Source of the DNA: Heterohyrax brucei
Taxonomy: Eukaryota > Chordata > Mammalia > Hyracoidea > Procaviidae
Length of the DNA: 64,000 bases
Assembly: GCA_028571685.1 (NCBI GenBank)
Contig: CM053141.1
Location: 131,220,833-131,284,832 of the forward strand
Reading direction: 5' to 3'
The position numbers were made by a program, and so were the translations under genes. The notes beneath the pieces are model-generated. The model did not search any database. It was not told where the DNA came from and saw only the letters and a list, made by a program, of their open reading frames with translations. Below are positions 1 through 10,602 of the stretch, in pieces (the first letter of the stretch is position 1; each line of letters begins with the position of its first letter).

Positions 1-98
1 GCGTCCCTACAGGGTGCCACGTGACTGTGTGCGCGTCCCTACCAGGGTGCCACGTGACTGTGTGCGCATCCCTGCCAGGGAGCCACGTGACTGTGTGT
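1..98. repeat. Minisatellite, about 33-bp unit, three copies visible
   Basis: Three head-to-tail units of 32, 33 and 33 bp run from the first base. They differ at only a few positions (for example ctac/ctacc/ctgcc). Each unit carries the palindrome CACGTG inside gccacgtgac, followed by tgtgtg. The array is cut by the window edge, so its true length is unknown. After unit three the sequence becomes ordinary AT-rich DNA. I see no gene next to it. Confidence 0.85.
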
Positions 99-700
99 GT
101 TCACTTAAACATTGTGTGTATAGAAGTTTCTGTTGAAGAAGAAACCTGAGATGTATGCGAACAACAATTTTCTGCTTTCCTTCGTTATTCTCTGCGTTGT
201 GTCCTTTACTTTTGTTGTCTCACTGCACTTTCTATTTTGTAGTTTTCTCTATTGGTCCTTCATTCCTTTCTCCTCTGTTTTTCTTTTCATTTAACTTGCA
301 TAATTGAAAAAATTAAACCATAACAGGTAGAATTTTACCTACACCATTCTGTGTATTACATACCTCGGTGAAACAGAATTTAGAAGCGGAAATAGGCATA
401 AAACTGGTGAAAAATAATTGAAATGTATAAGAAATGCACTGACAGCTGCCTGCTTCTTCCAGATCAAACATTCTTACAGCTCAGCTCCATTTTCTCAGAA
501 TTCTAATTACACTGACTAGAATAAGTTGGCAGTAAAACACCTAGGCTACAAGTTTTCTATTTCCATATTTAGAAATGAAAACTGTCAAAATAAAAATAAA
601 AATAAACCCGTAAGACTATCAGCATCTTGTTTCCATCTTATTGGTGATGGTTTGATGGCAAGTGATTACCATTTTTGATCTCAGTTTTCACATTAGAAGT
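99..700. other. Unassigned AT-rich stretch
   Basis: No repeat, exon or RNA gene is recognised. A short (AAAAT)n run lies near 588-606. The rest looks like ordinary unique mammalian non-coding sequence. Confidence 0.5.
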
Positions 701-1060
701 AGTCGCCCCCGGGAGCAGTTTTGACGGGGGCGGCTTATCCCGTAAACGAGATACACACGGGTTCACATTAAGCAGGTGGGCACAGGTTTACTTGTGTTGA
801 CTTACCGATCTGTAGTGCATAATTTCACGAGGTTCCTAATGTGGTGAAACCGTATGAAACTGTGCACTGCGGTAAGCCTGTGTGTTCCTTGCTGATTGGG
901 TAGTTGATTCCTGGATTCAGACTTTTGTAAAGCAAGTCTGCTGTTATGGGCTTCCTGGACTCTTCCGCACTTGATGAAGCCATAGGCGGGGTACAGGACA
1001 TCTAGGAGAGCATGCCTGGTGTCCAGCTTTCTATCTGTAATACTCACAAATACAGTAAAT
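701..1060. other. CpG-rich unassigned segment with an open minus-strand frame
   Basis: This stretch holds about 13 CpG dinucleotides in 350 bp, far more than the flanking DNA, and begins with a perfect GC hairpin. A minus-strand frame of 81 codons (802-1047) is open, but I see no protein motif and no splice or start context that would make it a gene. It could be a recently inserted lineage-specific repeat whose CpGs have not yet decayed, or an unmethylated regulatory patch. I cannot tell which from one copy. Confidence 0.4.
704..732. other. Perfect GC stem-loop
   Basis: CGCCCCCG at 704-711 and CGGGGGCG at 725-732 are exact reverse complements separated by a 13-base loop. All eight base pairs are G:C. 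No T-run follows it, so it does not look like a pol III terminator, and its role is unknown. Confidence 0.7.
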
Positions 1061-1151
1061 CAGTGAACAGATGCACTTGCTGCCTAGCAGATCATTCCTG
1101 TGTGAGCTACAGTTATTTGAATCTTTTGATTTACTAATTTCCTGTTTCCTG

Positions 1152-1880
1152 GTTGTTGCTATTGTTATTAGGAGCCTTTGGGTCTGTTCCAGCTAATAGC
1201 AACAGTCTGTACAACAGAACAAAGCACTGTCCAGTCCTGTACCATCCTCTCAGTCATTCCTGTGTTTGCGCCTCCTCTTGTCACTGTGCCGATCCAGCTT
1301 ACTGAGAGCGAGCCTTCCTTATTCTCATTGAGCCTGGATGTTATCAAGCATGATGCCCTCCTCTAGAGACTGGTTTCTCCTGATAACGTTCCAAGTGCCT
1401 GAAACAATGTTTTTCCTTCGTTGCTTCTAAGGAACATCCCAGTTGAACTTCTTCCAAGATAGGTTTGTTGATTTTTCTGGCAGTCCGTGCTATAGCTGAT
1501 ATTCTTGGCAAACACCAAATTCGAAGGCATTAATTTTCTTCAGTCATTCTCATTCCTTGTTTAAGTTTCTCACATATATGAGATGGTTGAAAATATCATG
1601 TCTTGGGTCAGGTACGTCTTAGTTCTTGGAGGGACATCGTTGCTTTTTAACAATTTAAATAGCTCTTTTTCCAGCAGATTTGTGCAATGCAGTATGTACT
1701 GTTTGCTTTTTTGACTGCTGTTTTCATGGGTGTTGATTGTGGATCCAAATAAAATTAAATCCTTGACAGCATCAATCTTTTCTCCATTTACCATGATATT
1801 GCTTATTGATTCAGTTGTGAGGATTTTTGTTTTCTTAATGTTAAGATATAATCCATCATGAAGGCTGTAGTCTTTACTCT
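1152..1880 (-). mobile_element. RTE (BovB-like) LINE fragment, 3' end, antisense
   Basis: Read on the minus strand, this carries the last part of the RTE reverse transcriptase frame and the 3' UTR. A minus-strand peptide at 1570-1794 contains GEKIDAVKDLILFGSTI, matching GGKIEVVKDFIILGSTA in the better RTE copy at about 29.05 kb. The left end (gttgttgctattgttatta) is the degraded (AAC)n tail in reverse complement. The frame is broken by stops and shifts. Its right end stops just before an L1 insertion. Confidence 0.85.
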
Positions 1881-1892
1881 CTCTTTTCTGTT

Positions 1893-2368
1893 AGTCATCA
1901 TTTTTTTTTTACTTTTTTTTATTATGACTGAGTGAAAATGTACATTCCCACACAAATTTACATGCCCGCCTATATGCAGCTTCCACTGCTCTCCCTGCCC
2001 AGTGACAGCACACTATTCCTCTCTGCTCCATACATGTCTCATCCTCCCAACAGTCTTCTTTCCCCTCCTCTCTACCCACTCTCCTTCCTCCAGCCAGAGG
2101 TCAGCAGGATGATATCCTATAGGTTCATAGAACCATAAAGTACATCCAATATATGGTCACTCTGCTGTCTGCACCCCACGTTGGTAAGTGGCGTCTGAGG
2201 TCTTAAAAGCTGCCGAGCTGCCATCTGTGGTCATAGCAAATGTTCCCAACTCAGCAGGAACGGATGATCACCGAGGACCAAAATGACATGGGGTAAAGAC
2301 AACCCAGAAGACAGAGAGACCCACATGAGTGGGTGCCTACATCGACTTGGGACCGGAAGTCAACATTT
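1893..2368 (-). mobile_element. 5'-inverted (twin-primed) truncated L1 with target-site duplication
   Basis: 1904-2165 is L1 3' UTR in antisense with its poly-T at the left. From about 2170 to 2357 the sequence is the adjoining upstream part of the same 3' UTR but in sense. Both halves match the sense copies at 43.26-43.85 kb and 54.5-55.25 kb. The flanks agtcatcattt (1893-1903) and agtcaacattt (2358-2368) match at 10 of 11 bases. This geometry is that of twin priming during L1 integration. The high similarity to the 43-kb copy suggests a fairly young insertion. Confidence 0.85.
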
Positions 2369-3085
2369 ATTTAGGCAGCTTGCTTTGTCACATTTAGTCT
2401 TCTGCCTAAATGATGCTTTGGAACTCTCTAAACTGGCCCTCACTTGCTGGAGAAGAACTCAAGAGTAACAAAATGGTAAAGAGTATTATCTCCTAAGCAT
2501 AATGTTGAATTATAAAAGTTCAATTTATTCATACATATTTAAATAGGTAAGTATAACACAAAGCATAATGAATTCATTGACATGACTCTGCTGAGCCATT
2601 GATAGTAAATTGATGAGATCATGATAAAAGGGTTGTTCCCTGGTGCCTCATGAATTGTAGGCATATATATTCAACTTGGTAGCAGTAAGTTAACTGGAGA
2701 GTTAATTATAAAGAAACCTTATTAGAAATTTCTGTTTTGGGTATGTCTGGACTTTCTCATCTCATATTCTGAAAAAGGTAAGCATCAGTTGTGTTTTGTT
2801 ATCAGCAGAGAATATGAGAAATAGCATTTATGTGATGATTATTCAACATGTTCTAAAAGTCATAAAATCCCATGGGCTGAAATTCAGGGACATTGTCTTG
2901 CTCAGTCTTTTCATTTTAGGCAAGTTTGCATATAAATTTGATGATGGTAGGTATTTAGCCATGTCATTTCAGGTTAAGTATTTTACACAGTTCTTTGGAA
3001 ACATACTTATTTGTTATATCTAAGCATATTAAGATAATTTAGCAGTTCCCCAAACAACCAAATCATCTGCATCCTTGCTTATTTG
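2369..3085. other. Unassigned stretch
   Basis: AT-rich sequence with no element or exon that I recognise. An open frame of 75 codons at 2796-3023 has no motif and is not called. Confidence 0.4.
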
Positions 3086-3089
3086 CCTT

Positions 3090-4470
3090 TCATTTTCAAT
3101 TTAATTTAATTCAACAAGTATTTCCTCTGTGACTAATATGTGCTAGGCATTGCTATAAGTACTTGGGACATGTCAGTAAATAAAACAAAGATCCTTGCTC
3201 TTCTGAAGCTTAAATTTTTAAAGGGAACATAGACATTAAGCAGTAAATACAGCAAGTTAATAAGCCATACAGCATATTAGAAAGTGGTTATGTCTTGTGG
3301 AAGAAGAAAGTGACTGGAGTAGAAGTCTGTGAGGGCGTAATTTGTCGAGTGGTTGATTCCTGACCAAAAGATTTTTGATTTGAACCCACTCTGAGGTACC
3401 ATGCAAGAAAGGCCTGGTGATCTGCTTCCAAGAGGTCACATTCTTGAAAATTGTATGTAATGCAATTATACTCTGTGCACATGGGTCACTATGATTTGGA
3501 ATTTACTCCATGGCAACAGGTTTATTTTTTGTTTGCTTTTAGGATGGAGTGAGATCTGGCATGCTATGGTAGAAGTAGGAATATGTGGCTCTTTGCAATA
3601 AGATGGCTATGGAGAAGGTGACAATTGAACAGGAACTTTAAGAATTGAGAGAGTTGGCCACGTGAATATCTGCAGGAAAAAAAAAAAATTCAGTCTGTAG
3701 AAGCAGCCAAGGTGAAGTTCCTGACACAAGATCATGTTGCTGGTATGTTCAAGGAGGCATGTGTGGCCAGAACAGAGGGAACAGGTGAAAGGGATTGGAA
3801 AATGAACTCAGAAAGCCAGAGAGGACCAGATTATTAGGCATGTGGCCTTCACAGCAACTTCAGCTTTTCTCTGAGTGAAACAGAGGCACTCTGCAGACCA
3901 TTCACTGATATGATCTGAACTGTGTTTGTAAGGGATCGTTCCAGACTCTGTGTTGAAAACATCCTGTGGGACGTCCAAAGCAGAAGAAAGTTAGGGAGCT
4001 GTTGTCGTAATTCAGGTGACAGGTGGTGATGACTGGGGCCATAGAGGTCGCAATGGAGGCAATGGGATGTGACTGGATGCAGGAAATGAAAGCATAACTA
4101 ACAAGATTTCCCCAGATTGATGTGAGCCGTAACAGCAAGAGAGGAGTCAGGGATGAATCCCCGTGTTTTGACCTGAGCATTTGGAGTTGCTTTGGCTGAG
4201 AGAGGGAAGCATGCATATAGGACAAGGACAGAAGAGATGTCAGGAGTTTAATTTTTGAAAGCATTGAACTTGAGGCATTCATTAGACATCCAAGCAGAGA
4301 TGTTGAATAAGCAATTCTTTAAATCATTTGGGAGTTTGGGCAAGAGATCTGAACTTTAATTTGGTTGCCATTGACACATAGGTGGTGTGTAAAGCCTTGA
4401 AAGTGATGAATCATTAAGGAAATGAGATAAGAGAGTAGGATGGAGGACTGAATTCACAGGCATTCAGCAT
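3090..4470. repeat. Ancient mammalian interspersed repeat, family uncertain
   Basis: The left end resembles the common mammalian repeat text 'tgtgctaggcattg...acaaagatccttgctc'. The body is G/A-rich with phrases such as attagacatccaagcagaga. The same body recurs near 42.8-43.25 kb. It is interrupted by an AfroSINE. I cannot assign the Repbase family by eye; a LINE- or LTR-derived element of early placental age is likely. The 126-codon minus frame inside it is not a gene. Confidence 0.5.
3330..3525 (+). mobile_element. AfroSINE, long variant, inserted in the ancient repeat
   Basis: This copy has a diverged tRNA-like head (gagtggttgattcctgac), the longer body containing cctggtgatctgcttcc, and the tail with tactctgt, ggtcactatg and tggcaacagg. 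It splits the surrounding old repeat, so it is younger than that repeat. Confidence 0.75.
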
Positions 4471-4597
4471 TAAGAAAGTGAGCATCCCTCCCCCACACTG
4501 GTATTGGTTGTGTACTTTTTATGTATCTTATAAAAACCTTGTATTTTTGTCTTGTCCATGAAACTTCAATATTCCTTCTCTGGTAATATATACATAA

Positions 4598-4745
4598 ACT
4601 CAGTGCCATCGAGTCGATTCCAACTCACAGTGGCCCTGTGGGTCAGAGTAGAACTGCCCGATAGAGTTTCCAGGGAGCGCCTGGTGAATGTGAACTGCCG
4701 ACCTCTTGGCTGGCAGCTGTAGCCCGTAACCACTATGCCATCAAC
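4598..4745 (-). mobile_element. AfroSINE
   Basis: Antisense copy running from the tail (agtgccatcgagtcgattcc) through gggtcagagtagaactgccc and the body to the head (cgtaaccactatgcca). It retains CpGs at cgagtcgatt, which suggests limited decay. Confidence 0.93.
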
Positions 4746-5175
4746 GTATATAAATACTCGCTGCACACGATAGAATGTTTAAAGTAGGTTCAAGCCCAAC
4801 TGCTCTTATAACTATTTTGCACTTAAAAATATTATGTTGTTGTTGTGTTCTTCATATTTATCATTTTAGAGCTAGAGTTATATATTTCTCTGTACTTAAG
4901 ATCTGTTCTCTCTCACTGCTTTCTTCTGTCTCTACATACTCAAGACAAGGGGGTCGACCATTCTGTTTTCAGATTCAGTGTATTTCTGAAGATTGGGATC
5001 TGTAGGACTGCCATGAGTTGCAACCGACTTAAAGCCATGTAATAACATCTTAAAATAGATCTCTCTCTTGACAGATTTGTTCCTTTATCTATTTAGGTGC
5101 ATGCCTCTAAATTGGTCAAGTAGAGATAAAAATAATACAGTTTGTGAAATAAGTCAAATGTGAAAGAGTAATGTC
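4746..5175. other. Unassigned stretch
   Basis: No clear element. A possible scrap of AfroSINE tail (gccatgagttgcaaccgac) lies near 5009-5035 but is too short to call. Confidence 0.35.
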
Positions 5176-5225
5176 TTAGGCTGGGTTCTCTGGAGAATCC
5201 ACACCAGTAGAGCTATCAGTATATA

Positions 5226-5323
5226 AGCCAAAAGCCAAGTGCCGTTGAGTTGGATCCGACTCATGGTGACCCTAGGGGCCAGGGTAGAACTGACCCCCAG
5301 AGTATTCAAGGAGTGCCTGGTGT
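5226..5323 (-). mobile_element. AfroSINE fragment, 'cacttggc' tail subtype
   Basis: Antisense tail agccaagtgccgttgagt followed by the pol III-transcribed body up to gagtgcctggtg. The head is missing (5' truncated). It sits inside the antisense LTR. Confidence 0.85.
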
Positions 5324-5423
5324 ATATAGAGAGTGAAATTTATATCAGGGAATTGTCTCACATGATTGTAAAGGCTAGAATGTCCCAAGTCCGTTGGTCA
5401 GGAGAGTGGCTTCACCTATTTCA

Positions 5424-5567
5424 AGTAGCCACTCCACCCCACTCCCATTGAGTCAATTCTGACTCATAGCAAACCTATAGGACAGAGTATAACTGCCCTG
5501 TAGAATTCAAACTGCCAACTTAGCAGCTGTGCCACTTAACTGCTGTAACACCAGAGGTTCCCAAGTA
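5424..5567 (-). mobile_element. AfroSINE
   Basis: Antisense copy with tail attgagtcaattctgactc, body tataggacagagtataact and head aacaccagaggttccc. It lacks part of the middle. The repeated host text agtagcc on the left (5424) and aagtagcccc on the right suggests a target-site duplication in the LTR. Confidence 0.88.
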
Positions 5568-6012
5568 GCCCCAGGTGCTGGAAAATCCAAGATAGGCAAA
5601 TCAGAGAGCAGGGTTCTTGCTCCTAGGCTGTGAGAATAGATGAATCACCTGGTCAGTAGGCAAGACCACAAGTAAGTTGCTAGCTCAAGTCCAAGAACTG
5701 GAGGCCATATGAGTAGAAACCAGCTTCAGGATCCAGAGGAGACAAAAGGCCATGAGTCTTACCAGAATGTCCACTTACATTCAATGCAGGCTCCATGCCC
5801 AAGTAAACACCCTTTCAACTTACTGGCTACTCAGAGTAAATCCTGTCATGGAAGTGATATTAATGTATCAAATCTTATCATGGAATTGCTCACACTTCAC
5901 AAACTGCCACACCTAGTGAGAATCATGACCTAGCCAAGTATCACAAGTAATATGAAAAGTATGGATTCCTGCAAAAAAAAAATTATGATTTTTATGGATA
6001 GTTAAGTACTAA

Positions 6013-6137
6013 GAGCAACTTTATAGGACAGTGTAGAACTGCTCCATAGAGTTTCCAAGGAATACTTTGTGGATTTGAACTGCTCACCTTTTGATTAAGA
6101 GACATAGCACTTAACCACTATGCTTCCAGGGTTTCTG
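6013..6137 (-). mobile_element. AfroSINE, 3'-tail-less copy
   Basis: Antisense copy starting in the body at gcaactttataggacagtg, with tagagtttccaaggaata and head cttaaccactatgcttccag. The last tail bases are missing. Confidence 0.88.
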
Positions 6138-6219
6138 AGTATGTTCATGTTTCTAGAATGACCTTGTAAATTAACCAAAAACTTAAAACTTCAGGTACAT
6201 ATTTTTAAAGATATGTAAT

Positions 6220-6252
6220 GGGTTGATTCAACTCAACAGCACTTGGCTGGCT
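6220..6252 (+). mobile_element. AfroSINE tail scrap
   Basis: The text aactcaacagcacttggctggc matches the tail subtype seen at 17.28 kb and 42.29 kb. Only about 30 bp are present, immediately left of an LTR. Confidence 0.5.
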
Positions 6253-6255
6253 GGC

Positions 6256-6790
6256 GATGGATTGAACTGTGTCTCCCCAAAAATGTGTGTAGCCATTTGG
6301 TTGGGCTAGGACTCCCAGTATTTTATGATTGTCCTCCATTTTGTGATTTTCCTATTCTTGTATGTTACAGAGGAATAGGGTGGGACTGTAAATCTCTTTC
6401 TAAGGTGTCCTCCCTGCTCCACTGTAAAGGGAATTTCCCTGGAGTATGGCTTGCACCACCCTTTATCTTTTTTATTTTACAAAAGATAAAAGGAAAAGGA
6501 AGCAAACAGACAATTGAGAACCTCACCCCCTCAAGGAAGCAGCACCAGGAGAAGAGCATGTCCTTCAGACCTGAGGTTCCTGTGCCGCTTGTTCCCCGAC
6601 CAAAGACTGATGCAACACAAGGACTTTCCTCCAGAGCTAACAAGTGGGAAAGCCTTCCCCTGTAGCAGATGTCCTGAATTCAGACTTGTAGCCTACCGGA
6701 CTGTGTAAGGATAAACTTTCATTTGTTAAATTGTTAAAGCCATCCACTTTGTGGTATTTCTGTTAGAGCAGCACTAGCTGACTAAAACAG
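6256..6790 (+). mobile_element. MaLR-type LTR (MLT1-like)
   Basis: The start gatggattgaactgtgtctc and the end ttgttaaagccatccacttt...tagctgactaaaac are the hallmark ends of MaLR LTRs. The interior matches three antisense copies at 11.2, 45.2 and 50.5 kb. There is no internal region, so it is a solo LTR. Open frames of 140 and 92 codons on opposite strands are chance frames inside it. Confidence 0.8.
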
Positions 6791-7269
6791 ATATATAGTG
6801 TTGTAAGTAACTAGTATGCAGCTAAATACCTGATATAATCAGCCAGTGTAATGGAATGGAATTCAAAATGATTATTCATATTCAACTTGTCCATTACAGT
6901 CATGTCTTTTCTAATACCATATTATTTTACATATTTTATGTTATAAAGTGTAGTTTACACAGTGATTTTATTATTCAGTGAAATATTTGACACTCCCTAG
7001 TTCAAAGAGTTCAGTAGATGTAATGTCTCAAAGTGAAAAGATGATAGTTTTGGTGCCTGGGAAGAGGCATAATGTATTTTCAGCATTAATAGCTCTCTTT
7101 CTGTATTGTTCACTAATGAATTAATTTATGCTACTGGAATGAGCTGTTTTCTGCCTCATGTCAATCAAAGTGCTTTCCTTCTCCTTAGTGATTTTCAGAC
7201 TGTTTTTTTGAGCACCCTGTTGTGCTTAAGAGGAATCATTCTTTGATTCAGATTTAATTTTAAAAAGAT
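6791..7269. other. Unassigned AT-rich stretch
   Basis: No recognisable element, exon or RNA. Confidence 0.4.
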
Positions 7270-7391
7270 AACCAACTGCCGTTGAGTCAGGTCTGACTCA
7301 ATAGCAACCCTAGAGGTCAGAGTGTAACTGCTCCATAGAGTTTCCAAGGAGCGCCTGGTGGATTTGAACTGCTGACCTTTTATGCCATCAT
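7270..7391 (-). mobile_element. AfroSINE
   Basis: Antisense: tail ccaactgccgttgagtcagg, body agagtgtaactgctccatag, ending at gctgaccttttatgccatca. A deletion removes most of the head between ctgacctttt and atgcca. Confidence 0.9.
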
Positions 7392-8739
7392 ACAAAATTT
7401 TTCAATTAGTATAGGACATATATACCAGGCAAAATTTAGTGTAAACTCCAGTGTTTATTACACAAATGTTACAAATCTCATCACAAAAATATCCTTTTAT
7501 TCATGATACCAGTGGTCCTTAATAGATAAGACTCTTTTCTCCCTGGCTGTTATTGCACAAAATGAACTCGGCTGAGCTAAAACACAGTTACCTTGCAGGT
7601 ATCTGCAGATGAAGAGGCAGGATGGACCAGAAATAAAATTTAGACTCAGAAGGAAATAGTTTTTGAACTATAGAATGACCTTTTTTAACCAGAGATGGTC
7701 ACCCATATCTTGGATGTTTAAAAATGACATTTTTAAAGCTCTAATAGTGTTAAGGACACTTTAAATTCTCCTTTCTGCTAAATGAAGGAAATGAAGACTG
7801 GCTGAGTTATCTATTCATTGACTTCATACTTGTTGAGTATTTACTATTCTGGAAATGTAAGGAAGCTATTATTAATGTTTCCATTTCTAATTTGAACAAA
7901 TGTTTTTTTCACTCCCTCCTTTCAAACTACTAGATTAGTTTAATTGATGTATATTTTGAGGTTTCAAGAGCAGCTCTTGAGCAAACACAATATTTTCAGC
8001 TGTATTTCTGTGTGAATTAGGGTTTTGTCAGCACTCTGCAACCAGAGTGGTATCCAGAAATAATTTGACTATGGAAGTAGCAGTCATTTGTAAGCATCAG
8101 CTGCAAAATTTTGTGGTGTTAAAATACATATCAGTTCAGTTTACTGAGTATAGATACTACAATTTTCAGTTTATAAACATGAGCATGTGCTATTAAAATG
8201 CCACTTTTTAATTTTTATTTATCAGGATTTCACATGACATTTAGTGGACTGAATAAAGGTTCCCACTGCTAACAAAGTTTTATAAATACTTGGTGGTTTA
8301 AATTCTTCAGAAGAAAAAGAATAGATCTGTAGTGTGCTTTTGGGAACTGAAAATATCTTTAGCATTTGCATTTATGCATGCCATTGCAAATAAAAAGAAA
8401 GTTTTCCTGGCTTCCCAGACTTCTGTAAGTGTTCCCAAATAATCCAATTCTTTGGAGTTATCAATCATCTGAATTACCTCGGCTGCTCTCTTTTCCCAGT
8501 GGTTGTGCCAGAGTTTGGAACTTGATAAGCATGTGGAGCCTGGTTAGGACCACTTCTGGGAGGAACTGTTGGCTGCTGGGCTAGCAATTTTATTGTGAGT
8601 TTGTTCTCTAGAATCAGGCTGTGAGAAAGTGGGTGAAGTGATACTGAGAGAAAGAAAATCATTACGGAGGGAAAAGGCTAACTTGAGAGGAGACAACTCA
8701 AAGGAAAGGAAAGTATTTTTTTTTTAAGAAAAATACTTG
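7392..8739. other. Unassigned stretch
   Basis: About 1.35 kb of AT-rich sequence without a repeat or exon I can name. The 62-codon minus frame at 8474-8662 has no motif. Confidence 0.4.
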
Positions 8740-8908
8740 AAACCCCAAACCAAACATGGTGCGGCCAAGTCAGTTCCTACTCATGATGACCCTAGAGGTC
8801 AGAATAGAACTGCTCCGTAAAGTTTCCAAGGAACACCTGGCAGATTTGAACTGCTGACTTTTTGGTTAGCAGACGTAGCACTTAGCCACTGGGCCACCAG
8901 GGTTTCCT
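8740..8908 (-). mobile_element. AfroSINE, near full length
   Basis: Antisense: A-rich/caaac tail end, agtcagttcctactcatgat, agaatagaactgctccgtaa, then ggttagcagacgtagcactt and ccaccagggtttcc. Both tail and head are present. Confidence 0.93.
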
Positions 8909-9847
8909 TTCAGGCTCCTGAAAATATAGAAGAGAGTAGCTCATTATGACTTTTCGTATTTCATATAGATTCTGACAGGAAAGCGTGAGGCTGTTTCTAC
9001 AACATGAAGGGAAAATTTATGCAAGTTTTAACAAATATTTTCTAAGGAAGAAAACTAGATTTTTAAAAATTATACTATAGATTAGAAAACAGTATCTGTT
9101 ACAACATAATATCATTTTCTCCTCCAATTACCAAATATTCCGCCTAAATAAGGAACAAATATTTAAAACAACCACAAAAATACAAAGAAACATAGAAGCA
9201 AGAAGCAATGTCTGTCAGATATTCAAGATGATTGTAATATAAACTTTATCCTGATATTTAAAAGGATAATACTAAATCGTATGGCAGATGAGTGGTTTAG
9301 GGTGTTTTATTTTATATCTTCTTGCAAGGATCATTATGGAAGAAAAGTAAAGCTGTGTTAAGCTTTTTGTTTTTTGATTAATAGGTGACATATATAGTTA
9401 ATGAGATGACTGTCCTTTTTAGAATTTGTCTTCTTTTATATGCTGGGTTATTTGCCACTCCAAAATATCATTTTAGTTGAAATTCATGCATGTCACTTCT
9501 AGCACCTGAGAATATAACTGCCTTCATGGAGACTAATCCCTGTGTACGGCTAGCGGTGTTCTTATTTTAACATGAAAGCAATTTAAATTTTAATGAACCT
9601 AACGGGCATTCATGCTGTGATGTTTCGTTAGACAGAGAAGATGGTAATCAAAGTGTTGTTTTCCTGAAAGAGCCAAGCACATTCACACACTGTACTGTGT
9701 GTGCTTTCAGAGCCTCTCTTCAGGCCAGGACAGTTCTCAAGAGAGCTACTGAAGAGACCCCTGAGGAGAGTCTCTTGCCTGCCTGCACACAGCTGCTGGG
9801 TGGATCTTCCTTGATACAAATCTGTAACTGTCTCTTTCTCCCTAGAC
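8909..9847. other. Unassigned stretch
   Basis: AT-rich; no element or exon recognised. Opposing short frames near 9628-9894 run into the following SINE and show no motif. Confidence 0.4.
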
Positions 9848-10055
9848 ACCCTTTGGGTCCTGGTAGTGCAGTGGTTAAACTGTCCAGCTGCTAAGCAAAA
9901 GTTGGGTGGTTCAAACCCACTAGTTACTCCAGAGGAGGAAGATGTGGAGATGTGGCAGTCTGCTTCCCTAAAGATTTACAGCTCTGGGAACCTCATAGGG
10001 CAGTTCTGCTCTGTCGTATAGATCACTTTGAGTTGAAATCAACTCAAACTACAGG
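9848..10055 (+). mobile_element. AfroSINE, long variant
   Basis: Head ctggtagtgcagtggttaaa (A-box region), ggttcaaacccac (B-box region), then the extra block agatgtggcagtctgcttcc found only in the longer variant, and the tail cttcatagggcagttctgct-like text to gagttgaaatcaactc. The same extra block occurs at 40.39-40.59 kb. Confidence 0.9.
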
Positions 10056-10429
10056 CTTCAGCTTGCTTTTACCAGAAAATTAGGGCTTTTAGGACAATGA
10101 ACAGATTTTGTATCCATACTGTGGGGAGCAGTGTGTCCTGGCCCAGTCACTCTCACCAAACACCGTAGACCGACCCCTGTGCCGTCAATATTCTGACACA
10201 TAAGCCTGTTTTCTGTCGCTTAAGAATCTCATATTTATTTCTACCTCTGAACTTTCATGTGTGAACAACTCTGTCTCCGTTTTGTTGTCTGCCTTTCTTT
10301 TTCCTAACCAACTCCTACCTCGCCTTCAGAGCTCAGCTTAAAGAACTCAGACTTCCACTGCTCAAGGCTAGATCAGTAGATCTAGAACCCCTTTGTTGCA
10401 TCATTTGAAAAGCCAGACGGATACCACAG
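10056..10429. other. Unassigned stretch
   Basis: No element recognised. The base composition is slightly more GC-rich than the surroundings, but there is no exon evidence. Confidence 0.35.
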
Positions 10430-10602
10430 AGTTGACCTTGCCTCAGTGTCAGGGTAGAACTGCACACTATAAGGTTTTCAGTGGCTCAGTTTTGGGAAGT
10501 AAATCACCAGGACTTTCTTTTGAGGTGCCTCTGCCTGCCCTTGAAATGCCAGCCTTTCAGTTAGCAGCCGAGTGTGTGAACTGTTTCACCATCAGGGACT
10601 TT
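10430..10602 (-). mobile_element. AfroSINE, 'gattt' long-body variant, diverged
   Basis: Antisense. It carries the block ggttttcagtggctcagttt...aaatcaccaggactttc that distinguishes this variant, then ttagcagccgagtgtgtgaa and ttcaccatcagggactt as the head. The same variant is at 24.77 and 34.39 kb. Confidence 0.8.

Larger units (their letters stand above)
5176..5950 (-). mobile_element. Solo LTR, ERVL/MaLR-like, antisense, split by two SINEs
   Basis: Starting at taggctgggttctctggaga and ending near agaatcatgacctagccaag, this matches, in reverse complement, the sense LTR at 39.7-40.03 kb (shared features: tgggcca/tggccta start and the phrase for 'pulling nucleotides' around gactactcacagcagatc-type text). 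No internal retroviral region is visible. Two AfroSINEs interrupt it. The family name is uncertain. Confidence 0.6.

Noticed and set aside
3902..4282. 126-codon minus-strand frame
   Set aside because: It sits in an ancient non-coding repeat; no motif or splice context.
6243..6665. 140-codon open frame
   Set aside because: It lies wholly in a MaLR-type LTR and overlaps a 92-codon frame on the other strand; there is no protein motif.
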